A stretch of 64,000 nt of DNA from the NCBI RefSeq assembly GCF_027921765.1, contig NZ_BSEJ01000003.1:186001-250000 (forward strand), in the 5' to 3' direction. Both the position numbers and the translations under genes were made by a program. The notes under the pieces were generated by a model that was given only the letters and a program-made list of their open reading frames with translations, did no database searches and was not told the DNA's origin. The stretch comes from Microbacterium barkeri (GTDB taxonomy: Bacteria; Actinomycetota; Actinomycetes; Actinomycetales; Microbacteriaceae). Shown one piece after another: positions 54,441 through 63,417 of the stretch. Each line of letters starts with the position of its first letter. Within the stretch, counting starts at the first letter, position 1.

Positions 54441-57400
54441 GGCGACGTCGCGGAACGCCGTGATGAACGAGTAGCCGGCGTCGTTCTTCGTGACCGAGAG
54501 ATTGAGCCCCATGTGCGGCTCGAGCGTCGTCACCTTGTCGAGCGGCGCCACCACGATGATCTGGAAGCCAAGGCCGAGCCACGCGCGGATCGCGCGCCCC
54601 GTGAACGCGCTGTCGGCCTTGACGAATCCCTCGTCGAGGAAGACCGGCGCGAACCGCGGCCACGAGCGCGTCTGATCGCCGAGCTGGTACCGCAGGGCGG
54701 CGCCCACGATGAACGCCACGAGCTCCTGCGACTCGCCGCCCGACTTGTCGCCGAGGGTCGAGTAGGTGCTCACCTCGCGGCCTTCGGGATCGATGCGGCT
54801 CGCCGTGATCTCGATGTGGCGGCGCACGTCGAGCACCTCGTCGCGGCGCGGGTTGACGCCCGACTCGGGGAGGTCGATGAGGTCGATGAACTCCTGCAGA
54901 CGCGCGAAGCGCCGGTCGGCCTCCTCCGCGGTCCACTCGCCCGTGACATCCGCGGAGAGCTCCCTCAGCTGCGTCTTGATCGACTCGATGCGCTCGGGGT
55001 GCAGATGGCGCATGTCGATGCGGAGCCGGTCGGTCTCCGATGCGAACGGCAGATCGCGGAGGATGTCGTTGACCGGCTCGAGGCGCTCCTCGATGCTCAG
55101 CAGGGCGTGGCCGAACGAGTCGCTCAGCATCTTGAGGTCCATCGTGCTGACCTCCTGCAGGTGACGCCGGAACTCGAGCCGGTGCTGCGAGAGGCCGTGG
55201 TGCGTGATCTCCTCGTAGATCGCGGCGAACTCGTCGTACGCGTCGACGGTCGTGCCGCGGTTCGGATCCGGCCACCTCTCGTTGTAGGCGGCGAAGATGC
55301 GCTCGAGCGACGCCGCGGCCGAGTCGAGCGTGGCGTGCGCGCGGCGGACGTCCAGCTGCAGCTCGTCGGCGAGCCGGGGGACGGCCTTCGCGAACCGATC
55401 GTGCGTCGCGTCGGGCTCGATGCGGCGGAACTCCCGGTCGAGGTGCGCCGCGTCCTCGTCGGTCAGGACGATGTCGGGGCGCTCGGCCAGGCGGTCGCGC
55501 TCGGTCGCGACGGCATCCTGCCGGTCGACGATCGCGCCCCACGTGCGCTCGAGGTCCTCGAGCGCAGCCGCGCGGCGGTAGCGCTCCTCGCGCGCCGACT
55601 CGAGGCGCTCCGCCGCATCGCGCAGCCGCTCCTCGAGCTCGACGAGAAGGTCCGACCGGTCGAGGATGGCCTCGCGCTGCGCCTCGAGCTCGGCGACCTC
55701 CTTCTCGACGGAGGCGACGTCGATCGACGCCCACTCGACGTCCTGCACGCGGCGGTACGCCTCGGCGAGGCGCTGCACCTCGTCGGCCTCGCGCTCCTGC
55801 GCGGCTCGGGCCTCCTCGTGCGCGGCGATGCGGGCGGTCGTCTCGGCGATCTCCGCCTCGATCTCCTGCCGGCGCGCGGCGTTCGAGAAGCCGAGGATCG
55901 AGCGCTCGCGCGGATCGCGGCCGTGCGCACCGCGTCGGCCGTGCGACGTCTGGCCGTTGACGGTGACCTTGGGCTCGTCGCCGCCGAGCTCGGCGGGCGA
56001 GTCCACGCAGAGGTGGTCGCCCGCGACGACGCGCCGCTTGACCCACGCCGTGAACGGCGAGTCCCGGAAGACGAGGCGCCCCGAGATGTACCGCGGGTCC
56101 GACGGGGTCTCGGCGTCCTCCGACAGGTCGACGCCGTCGAAGCGGATGCGCCGCGTGAGCTTCATCGACTCGATGGCCTCGCGGATCTGCCGCTGCCGCC
56201 GCGCGTCCATGAGCATCGTCATGCCGATGCCCGACAGGGTGACCTCGGCAGCCGTGCGCCACGGCTCGTGGTCGGGGTGCACGTCCATGAGCTCGGCGGC
56301 GAAGGGCAGGTCGGATGGCTCGAGCCCGCATGCGCGGGCGATCTCGCGCCGGGTGCGGTCGTAGGCGTCGGGGATGAGGCTGTCGCGCCCCGCGAGCGAT
56401 TCGAGCTCTGCGGCGTCGCCGCGCCGGCGGCGGGTCAGGTCGCCGATCGCGAGGACCTCCTCGTCGCGACGGCGCTTGAGCTCGGCGAGTCGGTCGTCGA
56501 CGCCCTCGAGGAACGTCGCTGCGGCATCCTGCACGGCGCGCAGCGCGCTCTCGGTGGGGAACTCCGCGCCGAGCGTGCGCACGCGCTCCTGCAGGGTGCG
56601 CCGGGCGTCGGCGATCCGGGCCGCTCGGGCCCGCGCCTCCGCGACCCGCGCGTCGAGCCGGGCGAGCAGGTCGCCGCCGTTCTGCGCCCGCTGCTCCTTG
56701 ATCTCCTCGACCTCGACCGCGAGCGCGGTCTCGGCCGAGAGGGCCAGCGTGAGCGCCTCCTTCTCGGCGTCGCGCGCGGCCTTGTTCGCCTCCTCGGCCT
56801 CGCCGAGCAGGCGGTACTCCGTCGTGAGGCACCACAGCCGGAAGGGCGTCGCGTCGTCGCCGCGCGTGAGACCGTAGCGGTCGAGGCGCGCGACGCGGTC
56901 GCGTGCGCTCTCGTAGTCGTCGTGCAGGTGCGCGATCTCGGCGAGCATCCGCTCCTTGGCCTCGTCGGTCGCGAGGCTCTCGTGACTCTGCTTGAGCGCC
57001 TGGAACTGCGCGAGCACGGCGTCGGCGGCCGCGTACGTCGGCGGCTCCTCGAGCACCATCTCCTTGTAGAGCCGGTCGACGGTGCGCACCTGGTGGCCGG
57101 CCTGGATGCGCGACAGGAGGCGCAGGGCGTTGTCGCTGTTGCCGCCCTCGCCGATGCCGAGCCGGGCGGCGACCGCGGAGAGGAAGTCCTGGGTCGTCTC
57201 GTAGGAGCGCAGCCCCGTGAACCGGGCCCGCAGCGCGCGCGGATCGAACCGGCCGTTCGCGAAGTCGGCGAGATCGGGCAGATGGAAGTCGCCCTCGACG
57301 GTGAGCTGGCGCGTGCGCACCTCGGTGCTGCGCTGGGCGCCCGCGGGCGCGAAGTACGTGCGCAGGGCCGTGTACCGCCGGCCGGAGCCGTCGACGAACG

Positions 57401-57764
57401 TCATCGAGATCGCGCCCCACGCGCTCGTGCCGTCGCCGCGGAGCACGCGCTCGACATCGCGGACGGTGTCGCGCTTGCCGCGCAGGTACGTCAGCACGTT
57501 GCGCTGGTCGGCACCGCGGGCCCGGCCGACCGTCGCGTCGTTCGAGGCGCCGTTGAACGGCACGGTCGACGGCATCATGAGCGCGATGTACGCGTCGAGG
57601 AGCGTGCTCTTGCCCGTGCCGGAGCCGCCCGAGATGAGGGTCGCCTCGCGGTCGAAGTCCACGCGGTGGTGGCCGTGGAAGCCGCCCCAGTTCAGCACCT
57701 GGAGGTGGCTCGCGCGCCACTGGGCGGTCTCGTCGTCGTACCCGGCGATGAGCAGATCCGTCAC
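54432..57764 (-). CDS. jetC: SMC-like ATPase JetC/MksB-type
   Basis: 1110 residues. Walker A GGSGTGKST (46-54) after LQVLNWGGFHG; two long coiled-coil regions (about 260-470 and 610-760) separated by a hinge-like segment with FAAELMDVHPDHEPWR; ABC signature DKSGGESQELVAF (about 1006-1018) and Walker B VFLDEGFVKAD (about 1041-1051). This is the large ATPase of the MukBEF-related MksB/JetC family, which extrudes DNA loops and, in Wadjet systems, presents plasmid DNA for cutting. Overlaps jetB by four bases. No jetD follows; a MarR gene converges instead. Confidence 0.88.
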   Translation of the reverse strand: MTDLLIAGYDDETAQWRASHLQVLNWGGFHGHHRVDFDREATLISGGSGTGKSTLLDAYIALMMPSTVPFNGASNDATVGRARGADQRNVLTYLRGKRDTVRDVERVLRGDGTSAWGAISMTFVDGSGRRYTALRTYFAPAGAQRSTEVRTRQLTVEGDFHLPDLADFANGRFDPRALRARFTGLRSYETTQDFLSAVAARLGIGEGGNSDNALRLLSRIQAGHQVRTVDRLYKEMVLEEPPTYAAADAVLAQFQALKQSHESLATDEAKERMLAEIAHLHDDYESARDRVARLDRYGLTRGDDATPFRLWCLTTEYRLLGEAEEANKAARDAEKEALTLALSAETALAVEVEEIKEQRAQNGGDLLARLDARVAEARARAARIADARRTLQERVRTLGAEFPTESALRAVQDAAATFLEGVDDRLAELKRRRDEEVLAIGDLTRRRRGDAAELESLAGRDSLIPDAYDRTRREIARACGLEPSDLPFAAELMDVHPDHEPWRTAAEVTLSGIGMTMLMDARRQRQIREAIESMKLTRRIRFDGVDLSEDAETPSDPRYISGRLVFRDSPFTAWVKRRVVAGDHLCVDSPAELGGDEPKVTVNGQTSHGRRGAHGRDPRERSILGFSNAARRQEIEAEIAETTARIAAHEEARAAQEREADEVQRLAEAYRRVQDVEWASIDVASVEKEVAELEAQREAILDRSDLLVELEERLRDAAERLESAREERYRRAAALEDLERTWGAIVDRQDAVATERDRLAERPDIVLTDEDAAHLDREFRRIEPDATHDRFAKAVPRLADELQLDVRRAHATLDSAAASLERIFAAYNERWPDPNRGTTVDAYDEFAAIYEEITHHGLSQHRLEFRRHLQEVSTMDLKMLSDSFGHALLSIEERLEPVNDILRDLPFASETDRLRIDMRHLHPERIESIKTQLRELSADVTGEWTAEEADRRFARLQEFIDLIDLPESGVNPRRDEVLDVRRHIEITASRIDPEGREVSTYSTLGDKSGGESQELVAFIVGAALRYQLGDQTRSWPRFAPVFLDEGFVKADSAFTGRAIRAWLGLGFQIIVVAPLDKVTTLEPHMGLNLSVTKNDAGYSFITAFRDVALR

Positions 57765-58507
57765 GCGGCGTCCTCCTCGTCGTCCTCGTCCTGCGGTGCG
57801 TCCTCCGGCTCATCCGCCGCCGGCTCGATCCGCCGCCGCAGGGCGTTCTCGGGGCGGTTCTGCTCGGCCAGCCACTCCTGGATGACCCGGAGCCGGTCGA
57901 TCGGCAGGAGCGTCTCGATCACGGGCGAGATGAGGAAGCGGTCGTCGCCGTCGGCCTTCACGAGGATGCCGGCCTTGACGAGCGAGTCGACGGCGGCGCC
58001 CGCCTTCTTCTCGTCGCCCGAGCGGTCGGTCGCGTGCGCCGGGCGGAACTGCGCCACCGCGGCGAGGCAGTCGTCGCGGTCGATGTGGGCGTGCGGGCGC
58101 CCGCTGCCGCGCTCGGCGAGGTGCCGCTGGCGCAGGTGCGCGAGGAGGACGGTCTCCTCGCGGGTGTAGGCGGAGTCGCGCAGGAGCGGGGGGACGTAGC
58201 CCGACGCGTCGGAGCGGATCTGCACCTTGTAGGCGACGCCGCGGTCGCGGTCGATCACGAGGTCGAGGAACAGGTCGTTGAGGCGGCTCTTGATGAGGCG
58301 CGCGTCGCGCAGGAGGACGGGCCACTCCTCGCGCTCGTCGGTGATGATCTGGTGCTTGAGCATCACGACGAGGCAGCGGCGCTGCTCGAGCGTGAGCATG
58401 CCGTCGTCGCCGTCGAAGAGCGACAGGGCGGTGTCGTCGGGCGCGTTCTCGATCGCGTCGGGCGTCGTGAAGGCGTCGTCGGCGAAGGCGTCGTCAGGCG
58501 TCGTCAT
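57761..58507 (-). CDS. jetB: JetB/MksE-like condensin subunit (DUF4194)
   Basis: 248 residues: an acidic N-terminus (1-35), a compact winged-helix core with LEQRRCLVVMLKHQIITDER, RLIKSRLNDLFLDLVIDRDR and AYTREETVLLAHLRQRHLAE, and an acidic tail. This is the DUF4194 pattern. It bridges the kleisin and the ATPase. Start 14 nt inside the end of jetA and stop overlapping the jetC start, so the three are one coupled operon. Confidence 0.85.
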   Translation of the reverse strand: MTTPDDAFADDAFTTPDAIENAPDDTALSLFDGDDGMLTLEQRRCLVVMLKHQIITDEREEWPVLLRDARLIKSRLNDLFLDLVIDRDRGVAYKVQIRSDASGYVPPLLRDSAYTREETVLLAHLRQRHLAERGSGRPHAHIDRDDCLAAVAQFRPAHATDRSGDEKKAGAAVDSLVKAGILVKADGDDRFLISPVIETLLPIDRLRVIQEWLAEQNRPENALRRRIEPAADEPEDAPQDEDDEEDAA

Positions 58508-59981
58508 CGTCGTCTCCTGTCAGGTCGGTCGGCGGCTGCAGGCGGGGGAGCGCGAGCGCGCGCTCTGTGCCGTCGGGGCGGACGGTGCGGACGACGCCCC
58601 CGTCATCGGCGATCCCGCCGGGAAGGCCGTCCCGGGCGGCGAGGTAGGCGAGGCCGAAGACCTCGACGGGGCGGCGCAGGTCGTCCGGGAGGGCGTTGAA
58701 CGCCGCCGAGAGGGTGGTCGCGCCGTCGGCGGCCGCGGCGTCGAGGCCTCGGCGCACCTCGTCGAGCAGCGGGCCGCCCTGACGCCGGACGTCGTCGAGC
58801 GACGGCGGCGCCGGCGCGAGGTCGGAGACGTCCTCGAGCGCGGGAGCGGGCTTCTCCCGACTCGGATCGTAGAAGCGCGTGCGGAGGTGCTCGATATCGA
58901 GGCGCGACGGCATCCACGGCAGCGGGACGGTGTCGCGGGCGCGGGCGGTCTCCATCCACACCGCGAGCTCCTGCTCGACGCGGCGCAGCGTGCGAGTGAC
59001 CTCGCGCTCCTGCAGGGAGTCGTACGCCGCGAGGTACTCGGCGAGCGACTGCGACGCGCGCTGCTGGCGGGTCTGCACGTCGCGGAGACCGCGGCGCAGC
59101 AGCGCGTCGGCGTTGACGAACGCCGCGCGCTCGTCGGGCGACAGATCGCGCGCGAACGGATGGCTCATGATCGCGCGGAGGTCTTCGCGGAACTCGGCGA
59201 GCAGGTCCTCATCGCTCAGCACGGTGAGGGCTCCCTGGAACGCGCGGCCCTCGCGGGTCTGCGACGCGAGGCGGGTGCTCGAGGCGAGGTACTCGCCGAG
59301 CACCTCGCCCTTGGGGCGCTCCTCGGCGCGGAAGTCGCGCACCATCTGGTCGTGGATGGCGTCGAGCGCCTCCTCGACGCGGCGGAAGTCGCCGGGGAGC
59401 TGACCGAGGAGGTCGACGAGATCCGTGTAGCCCCCGAGCATCCGCTCGTCGTCGGCGATCTCGACCTCGCCGCCCGCCGCGATGCGGTCGCGCTCGGCCG
59501 TGAGCCGCGCGATCTCGGCGTCGAGCACGGCCATCCGCGTCGTCTCGTCGGGGTTCGCCTCGGTCGCCCAGCGGCGGACCGCGTCGAGGATGGTCGTGAG
59601 CCGCGACTCGCTGAGCAGAGCGCGCTCGCGCGAGAGCTCGCTGTGCATCCGCATCGCGGCGAGGGCGTGCGACGTGAGCTCGTAGGCCTCGCCGCCGTCG
59701 TCGAGCGGGACGCGCCGCAGCCACTGGCTGCGCATCCACGACAGGCACAGCGCGCGCCCCTCCTCCTGCGCGGGGACCTCGAAGCCCGCATCGCGCAGCT
59801 CGTGCAGGTACGTGTCGACCTGCACGTGCAGGCGCTCGGCGCGGACCTGCTTGATCTCCTGCGAGAACGAGGCCCGGAAGATCGCGAGGATGAGCGGTGC
59901 CCAGCGGCTGCGGACGAGGCTGAGCGCCGCGCCCTCGCGCGCCTCGGTGAGGCGTGCGACGTCCCTGGGGACTCCGCTCAC
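58494..59981 (-). CDS. jetA: JetA/MksF-like kleisin (DUF3375)
   Basis: 495 residues from GTG 59981 (VSGVPRDVARLTEAREGAAL). Almost entirely helical, with LILAIFRASFSQEIKQV, RLHVQVDTYLHELRDAGFEV and a winged-helix end. DUF3375 proteins are the kleisin-like subunit of Mks/Wadjet complexes. It is the first gene of the operon; a GAGAAT about 70-80 nt upstream may be part of its promoter, though this is weak. The gap 59982-60187 shows no further gene. Confidence 0.83.
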   Translation of the reverse strand: MSGVPRDVARLTEAREGAALSLVRSRWAPLILAIFRASFSQEIKQVRAERLHVQVDTYLHELRDAGFEVPAQEEGRALCLSWMRSQWLRRVPLDDGGEAYELTSHALAAMRMHSELSRERALLSESRLTTILDAVRRWATEANPDETTRMAVLDAEIARLTAERDRIAAGGEVEIADDERMLGGYTDLVDLLGQLPGDFRRVEEALDAIHDQMVRDFRAEERPKGEVLGEYLASSTRLASQTREGRAFQGALTVLSDEDLLAEFREDLRAIMSHPFARDLSPDERAAFVNADALLRRGLRDVQTRQQRASQSLAEYLAAYDSLQEREVTRTLRRVEQELAVWMETARARDTVPLPWMPSRLDIEHLRTRFYDPSREKPAPALEDVSDLAPAPPSLDDVRRQGGPLLDEVRRGLDAAAADGATTLSAAFNALPDDLRRPVEVFGLAYLAARDGLPGGIADDGGVVRTVRPDGTERALALPRLQPPTDLTGDDDDDA

Positions 59982-60187
59982 TCGGGCCGCTCCGTTCTGC
60001 GCTTCGGGGGTTCTCGCCGCACGGCGGCGGCAACCCTCGATTCTCTCACGGAGGCCGGGATGGTCCGGATGCCGGGTGCGCGGCGGATGTCCCTCTCGAG
60101 GATGACGCGGTTCGGCCTCCGGGGTGATCCCCTCGCGGTTGCCGCCCGCGAGAGTGGGATCACCGTCGTTCGAAGAGGGAGAAGCCG

Positions 60188-60427
60188 ATGTCCACGGTCC
60201 AGTCGGTCGGAAGCGAGGTGCTCGTGCGCGGTGCATCCGCCGCCAGCGCCGTCGTCGAGGTGCTCGTTCTCGCGGGAGTGGCGGTCTTCATGGTGGGGGT
60301 GGTCGTCGTGTCCCAGGTCGTGCAGGCCGTCGAGGCCGCCAAGGAAGCCCGCAGCCTGCGGCGGCGGCCGCGGCACCCGGTGACCGCCCCGCCCGGCCTC
60401 ACGCCTCCACGCGCGCGGGCTTCGTGA
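60188..60427 (+). CDS. Small single-pass membrane protein
   Basis: 79 residues from ATG 60188 with GGGAG upstream. One hydrophobic helix (VVEVLVLAGVAVFMVGVVVV) followed by a basic Arg/Pro tail (EARSLRRRPRHPV). Not recognised. Its end overlaps the convergent MFS gene by 29 bp, and it is divergent from jetA. It is small and without homology evidence, so it could be spurious, but ribosome site, helix and tail make a coherent protein. Confidence 0.5.
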   Translation: MSTVQSVGSEVLVRGASAASAVVEVLVLAGVAVFMVGVVVVSQVVQAVEAAKEARSLRRRPRHPVTAPPGLTPPRARAS

Positions 60428-61688
60428 AGCAGAACGCGATCGCGCCCACGAGGAGGAGCGCTGCGGAGAGATAGAAGCCCGACTCGAGCATTCCCGTCGC
60501 GTCGGCGAGGGCGCCGGTGATGTACGGCGCGAAGATCGACGACAGCATCCCGGCGAAGTTGAAGTAGCCGTACGCCCTCGAGTACATCTCCTGCGGAGTG
60601 TTCTCGGCCAGGAACGCGATGAGGATGGGGTCGAGCGCGAGCTTGCCCACGAGGCCGTAGACGACGAGCCCCGCGATCATGAGCGCGTAGTCGCCCGTGA
60701 GCGGAACGAGGATCTGGCAGAGGCCGCCCAGGAGCGCGAGGGCGATGATCAGCGGCCGTGTGTTCGACATCCGGCGGGCGAGCATGCTGAGCACGATGGC
60801 CCCGGGGATCGAGGCCCAGGGCACGAGGGAGGCGATGATCCCCGTCTGCGCGGGGGCGACGTCGCGCACCTGCTGCAGGTAGGTCGGCAGCCACGTGAGC
60901 ATCGAGAAGAAGCCGTACAGCGAGCAGAAGATCAGCACGTACGTGAGCAGGTGGTTGCGCGAGAAGAGCGCGCGTCGCGCCGGCGCGTCGGGAGTTGCGA
61001 CGGTGCGCGCGGCGGCGAGCTGCGCGCGGTGCTCATCGTCGATCGGCGCGAGGAAGTAGTGGATGAGCCCGGCCACCACGACCGTCGCGATGCCGAACAC
61101 GAGGAAGGTGACGTGCCACGGCAGGCCCAGCGTGAAGGTCAGATAGCTCGACCCGATGAATCCGAGCGAGATGCCGACGGCCATCCCGCTGTTGATGACG
61201 GCCGCCGAGACGCCGCGCCAGCGCTTCGAGACGTAGCTCGACGAGATGCCGTAGACGGGGCTGTAGTACGTGCCCTCGCCGACGCCCGTGAACGCGCGGA
61301 ACATGAGGAAGATGAGGAACGTCGACGCGAAGCCGCTCAGAATCGTGCCGATTCCGAAGAGCACGTAGCCCACGACCACGACCCGCACGCGGCCGAACCG
61401 ATCGGCGATGTACCCCGTCGGGATCTGCATGAGCGCGTAGGTGAGGAAGAACACCGTCGACATCAGGCCCAACTCGGTGCGCGAGAGGCCCCACTCCTCC
61501 TGGATCACCGTCATCACGGGCGAGAGGATGTTCCGATCGGCGTACATGAAGACCCAGCCGAGTGAGAACAGGGCCGTCACAAGGAGGGGGCCCGGTCGGC
61601 GTCGGCTCGCGGGGAGCAGCCGCCTGGCGGGGGAGGGCGGTGCGGTCGGGGCGGAGATCGTGGGACGCGACTGCGTGCACGTGGTCAT
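60399..61688 (-). CDS. MFS transporter (ACS/hexuronate-like)
   Basis: 429 residues with twelve helices after a Pro-rich N-terminus. Motif A is DRFGRVRVVV between helices 2 and 3 (GYIADRFGRVRVV), and RAFTGVGEGTYYSPVYGISS is typical of the anion:cation symporter group. Family members move organic acids or sugars. Substrate is not indicated by the neighbours. Confidence 0.83.
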   Translation of the reverse strand: MTTCTQSRPTISAPTAPPSPARRLLPASRRRPGPLLVTALFSLGWVFMYADRNILSPVMTVIQEEWGLSRTELGLMSTVFFLTYALMQIPTGYIADRFGRVRVVVVGYVLFGIGTILSGFASTFLIFLMFRAFTGVGEGTYYSPVYGISSSYVSKRWRGVSAAVINSGMAVGISLGFIGSSYLTFTLGLPWHVTFLVFGIATVVVAGLIHYFLAPIDDEHRAQLAAARTVATPDAPARRALFSRNHLLTYVLIFCSLYGFFSMLTWLPTYLQQVRDVAPAQTGIIASLVPWASIPGAIVLSMLARRMSNTRPLIIALALLGGLCQILVPLTGDYALMIAGLVVYGLVGKLALDPILIAFLAENTPQEMYSRAYGYFNFAGMLSSIFAPYITGALADATGMLESGFYLSAALLLVGAIAFCFTKPARVEA

Positions 61689-61851
61689 CTGGCTCCTCGT
61701 CGCCGGGCTCGAATGGTCGTCTCATTCGAGCGGAGCCGTGTTGCGGCCGATCCCGCGCCGTGTGAAGGCTCTGTTACGCGCCCGCTACCCGATCCGGAGC
61801 CCTTCCGGCAAGCACCTCCCATCGCGCGCGCGCACGTGCGGATACTCGAGC

Positions 61852-62934
61852 ATGAGGACATTCGGCGTGGAGGAGGAGCTGCTGCTCGTGGACGCGACCA
61901 CGGGGCGGCCGCGTCCGCTCGCGCCCGAGATCCTCGCGCAGGCGGCCGGCCGCGAGCTGGCCGGCTTCGCGCTCGAGTCGGAGATGGACCAGGAGATGCT
62001 CGAGGTCATCTCGCCCCCGTGCGCGACGGCCGACGAGCTGAGGTCGTTCGTGCTCGCGGGGCGGGAGATGGCGGATGGTCTCGCTCGCGAGCTCGATGCG
62101 CGCGCGGTCGCGCTCGCCACGTCGCCCATCCGCGGCCGGCCGCACACGAGCGTGAGCCCGCGCTACAACGCGGTGCTGGAGCGCTTCCGCGGACTCGCCG
62201 CGGCGACGCTCGAATGCGGCCTCCACGTGCACGTGTCCATCGCGGACGCCGAGGAGGGGGTGGCCATCCTCGATCGCATCCGCGCCTGGCTGCCGATCCT
62301 CCTCGCACTCAGCGCCAACTCGCCCTTCCGCGACGGCGCCGACACGGGGTACGCGAGCTACCGCCATGTCGTCTGGCACCAGTGGCCGACCGCCGGTCCG
62401 CTCGAGCTCCTGCACACGCCCGCCCGCTACGAGCAGCTCGTGCAGTCGCTCCTCGCGACGGGCGGCATCCTCGACGACGGGCAGCTCTACTTCGACGCGC
62501 GTCTGTCGCGGCACCATCCGACCGTCGAGATCCGCGTCGCCGACGTCTGCCTCGATCCCGAGGACACGATCACGATCGCCGTCCTCGTGCGCGCCCTCGT
62601 CGACACCGCGGCCGCGGCATGGCGTGCGGGCGAGCCGGCCCCCGACATCCCGACGCCGAGCATCCGCCTCGCCTCGTGGATGGCGGCACGGTGGGGCGTT
62701 CGCGGCGACCTCGTCGACCCGGGCACGGGGCGCGCGGTGCCCGCGGCGGGTGCCGTCGAGGCGCTGCTGGGTCACGTCCGCGCGGCCCTGCGCGCGAACG
62801 GCGATGCGAAGCAGGCGCAGACCGGCGCGCGGGACATCCTCGTGCGCGGCACAGGCGCCGAACGGCAGCGGGCGCGGCACGAGCTCTCCGGATCGCTTGC
62901 GGGCGTCGTGCTCGGAAGCGATCACGAGGGCTGA
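61852..62934 (+). CDS. Carboxylate-amine ligase, YbdK type (GCS2 family)
   Basis: 360 residues. The start FGVEEELLLVD is the GCS2 signature, with EMDQEMLEVISPPC, CGLHVHVSI and PTVEIRVADVCLDPEDT as the Mg-ATP and substrate contacts. Family members form gamma-glutamylcysteine-like amide bonds (EgtA, YbdK). Actinobacteria use related enzymes for mycothiol-independent or ergothioneine-type steps; no ergothioneine genes lie next to it, so the substrate is open. A GATACT 5 nt before ATG suggests a short or absent leader. Confidence 0.85.
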   Translation: MRTFGVEEELLLVDATTGRPRPLAPEILAQAAGRELAGFALESEMDQEMLEVISPPCATADELRSFVLAGREMADGLARELDARAVALATSPIRGRPHTSVSPRYNAVLERFRGLAAATLECGLHVHVSIADAEEGVAILDRIRAWLPILLALSANSPFRDGADTGYASYRHVVWHQWPTAGPLELLHTPARYEQLVQSLLATGGILDDGQLYFDARLSRHHPTVEIRVADVCLDPEDTITIAVLVRALVDTAAAAWRAGEPAPDIPTPSIRLASWMAARWGVRGDLVDPGTGRAVPAAGAVEALLGHVRAALRANGDAKQAQTGARDILVRGTGAERQRARHELSGSLAGVVLGSDHEG

Positions 62935-62940
62935 GCGGCG

Positions 62941-63186
62941 CTACCCCACGACGGTGCGCACGGCCTCGAGGAGCGTCCGGCGCACGCCGAGGTCCTCGGC
63001 GGTGTCCAGGGCGCGACCTGCGTAGCACTCCCACCCTTCGCCCGTGCAGCAGAGGTATCCGCGCACCTGGTCGCCCACGGCGACCTGATAGCAGGTCAGG
63101 GTCACCGGGATCAGCCGCGCGCCGAGCGACCGCACGGCCTCCGGCGTCGCGCTCCGGGCCTCTCGGGCATCTGAGATCACGCTCAC
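62941..63186 (-). CDS. Small cysteine-containing protein
   Basis: 81 residues from GTG 63186, with GGAGGAGAA upstream as ribosome site. Not recognised. Contains four Cys: one in VTLTCYQVAV and three in YLCCTGEGWECYAG, the latter a C-C-x6-C cluster that could bind a metal or an iron-sulfur cluster. Convergent with the ligase gene (stop codons 6 bp apart). Function unknown. Confidence 0.55.
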   Translation of the reverse strand: MSVISDAREARSATPEAVRSLGARLIPVTLTCYQVAVGDQVRGYLCCTGEGWECYAGRALDTAEDLGVRRTLLEAVRTVVG

Positions 63187-63270
63187 GGTTCTCCTCCGCT
63201 CTCGACAGCGCTGTCGATCCGTCCGCTGATGTGCCGTCCAGTGTCGCGTCCGCGATCCTCCGGAGCACAC

Positions 63271-63380
63271 GGGTTGACAACGCCTGTCGAACGTGAGGGG
63301 CGACGGCGCGCGAAGATACCTCGGCGAGGCTGCCTCGTGCCGGAGGGCGGCTGCCCCGTGCCGGAGGCGCCTGTCAACCC
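63271..63380. repeat. Inverted and direct repeats upstream of the P450 gene
   Basis: GGGTTGACA (63271-63279) and its exact complement TGTCAACCC (63372-63380) flank two 19-bp direct repeats (63328-63346 and 63349-63367) that differ at one base and have a 21-bp period. This sits in the 231-bp gap before the P450 gene and looks like a regulator-binding region. Confidence 0.5.
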
Positions 63381-63417
63381 CGTGGGATCCGGCCCTGCGC
63401 CCTGATTACCTCGGAGC

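Noticed and set aside
54513..58169. Open frame of about 1200 codons on the plus strand opposite jetC and jetB
   Set aside because: High-GC antisense shadow with no recognisable motif; the minus strand has Walker and ABC signatures.
54432..59981. Complete Wadjet plasmid defence system
   Set aside because: The JetD nuclease gene is absent within the window on both sides, so only JetABC can be claimed.
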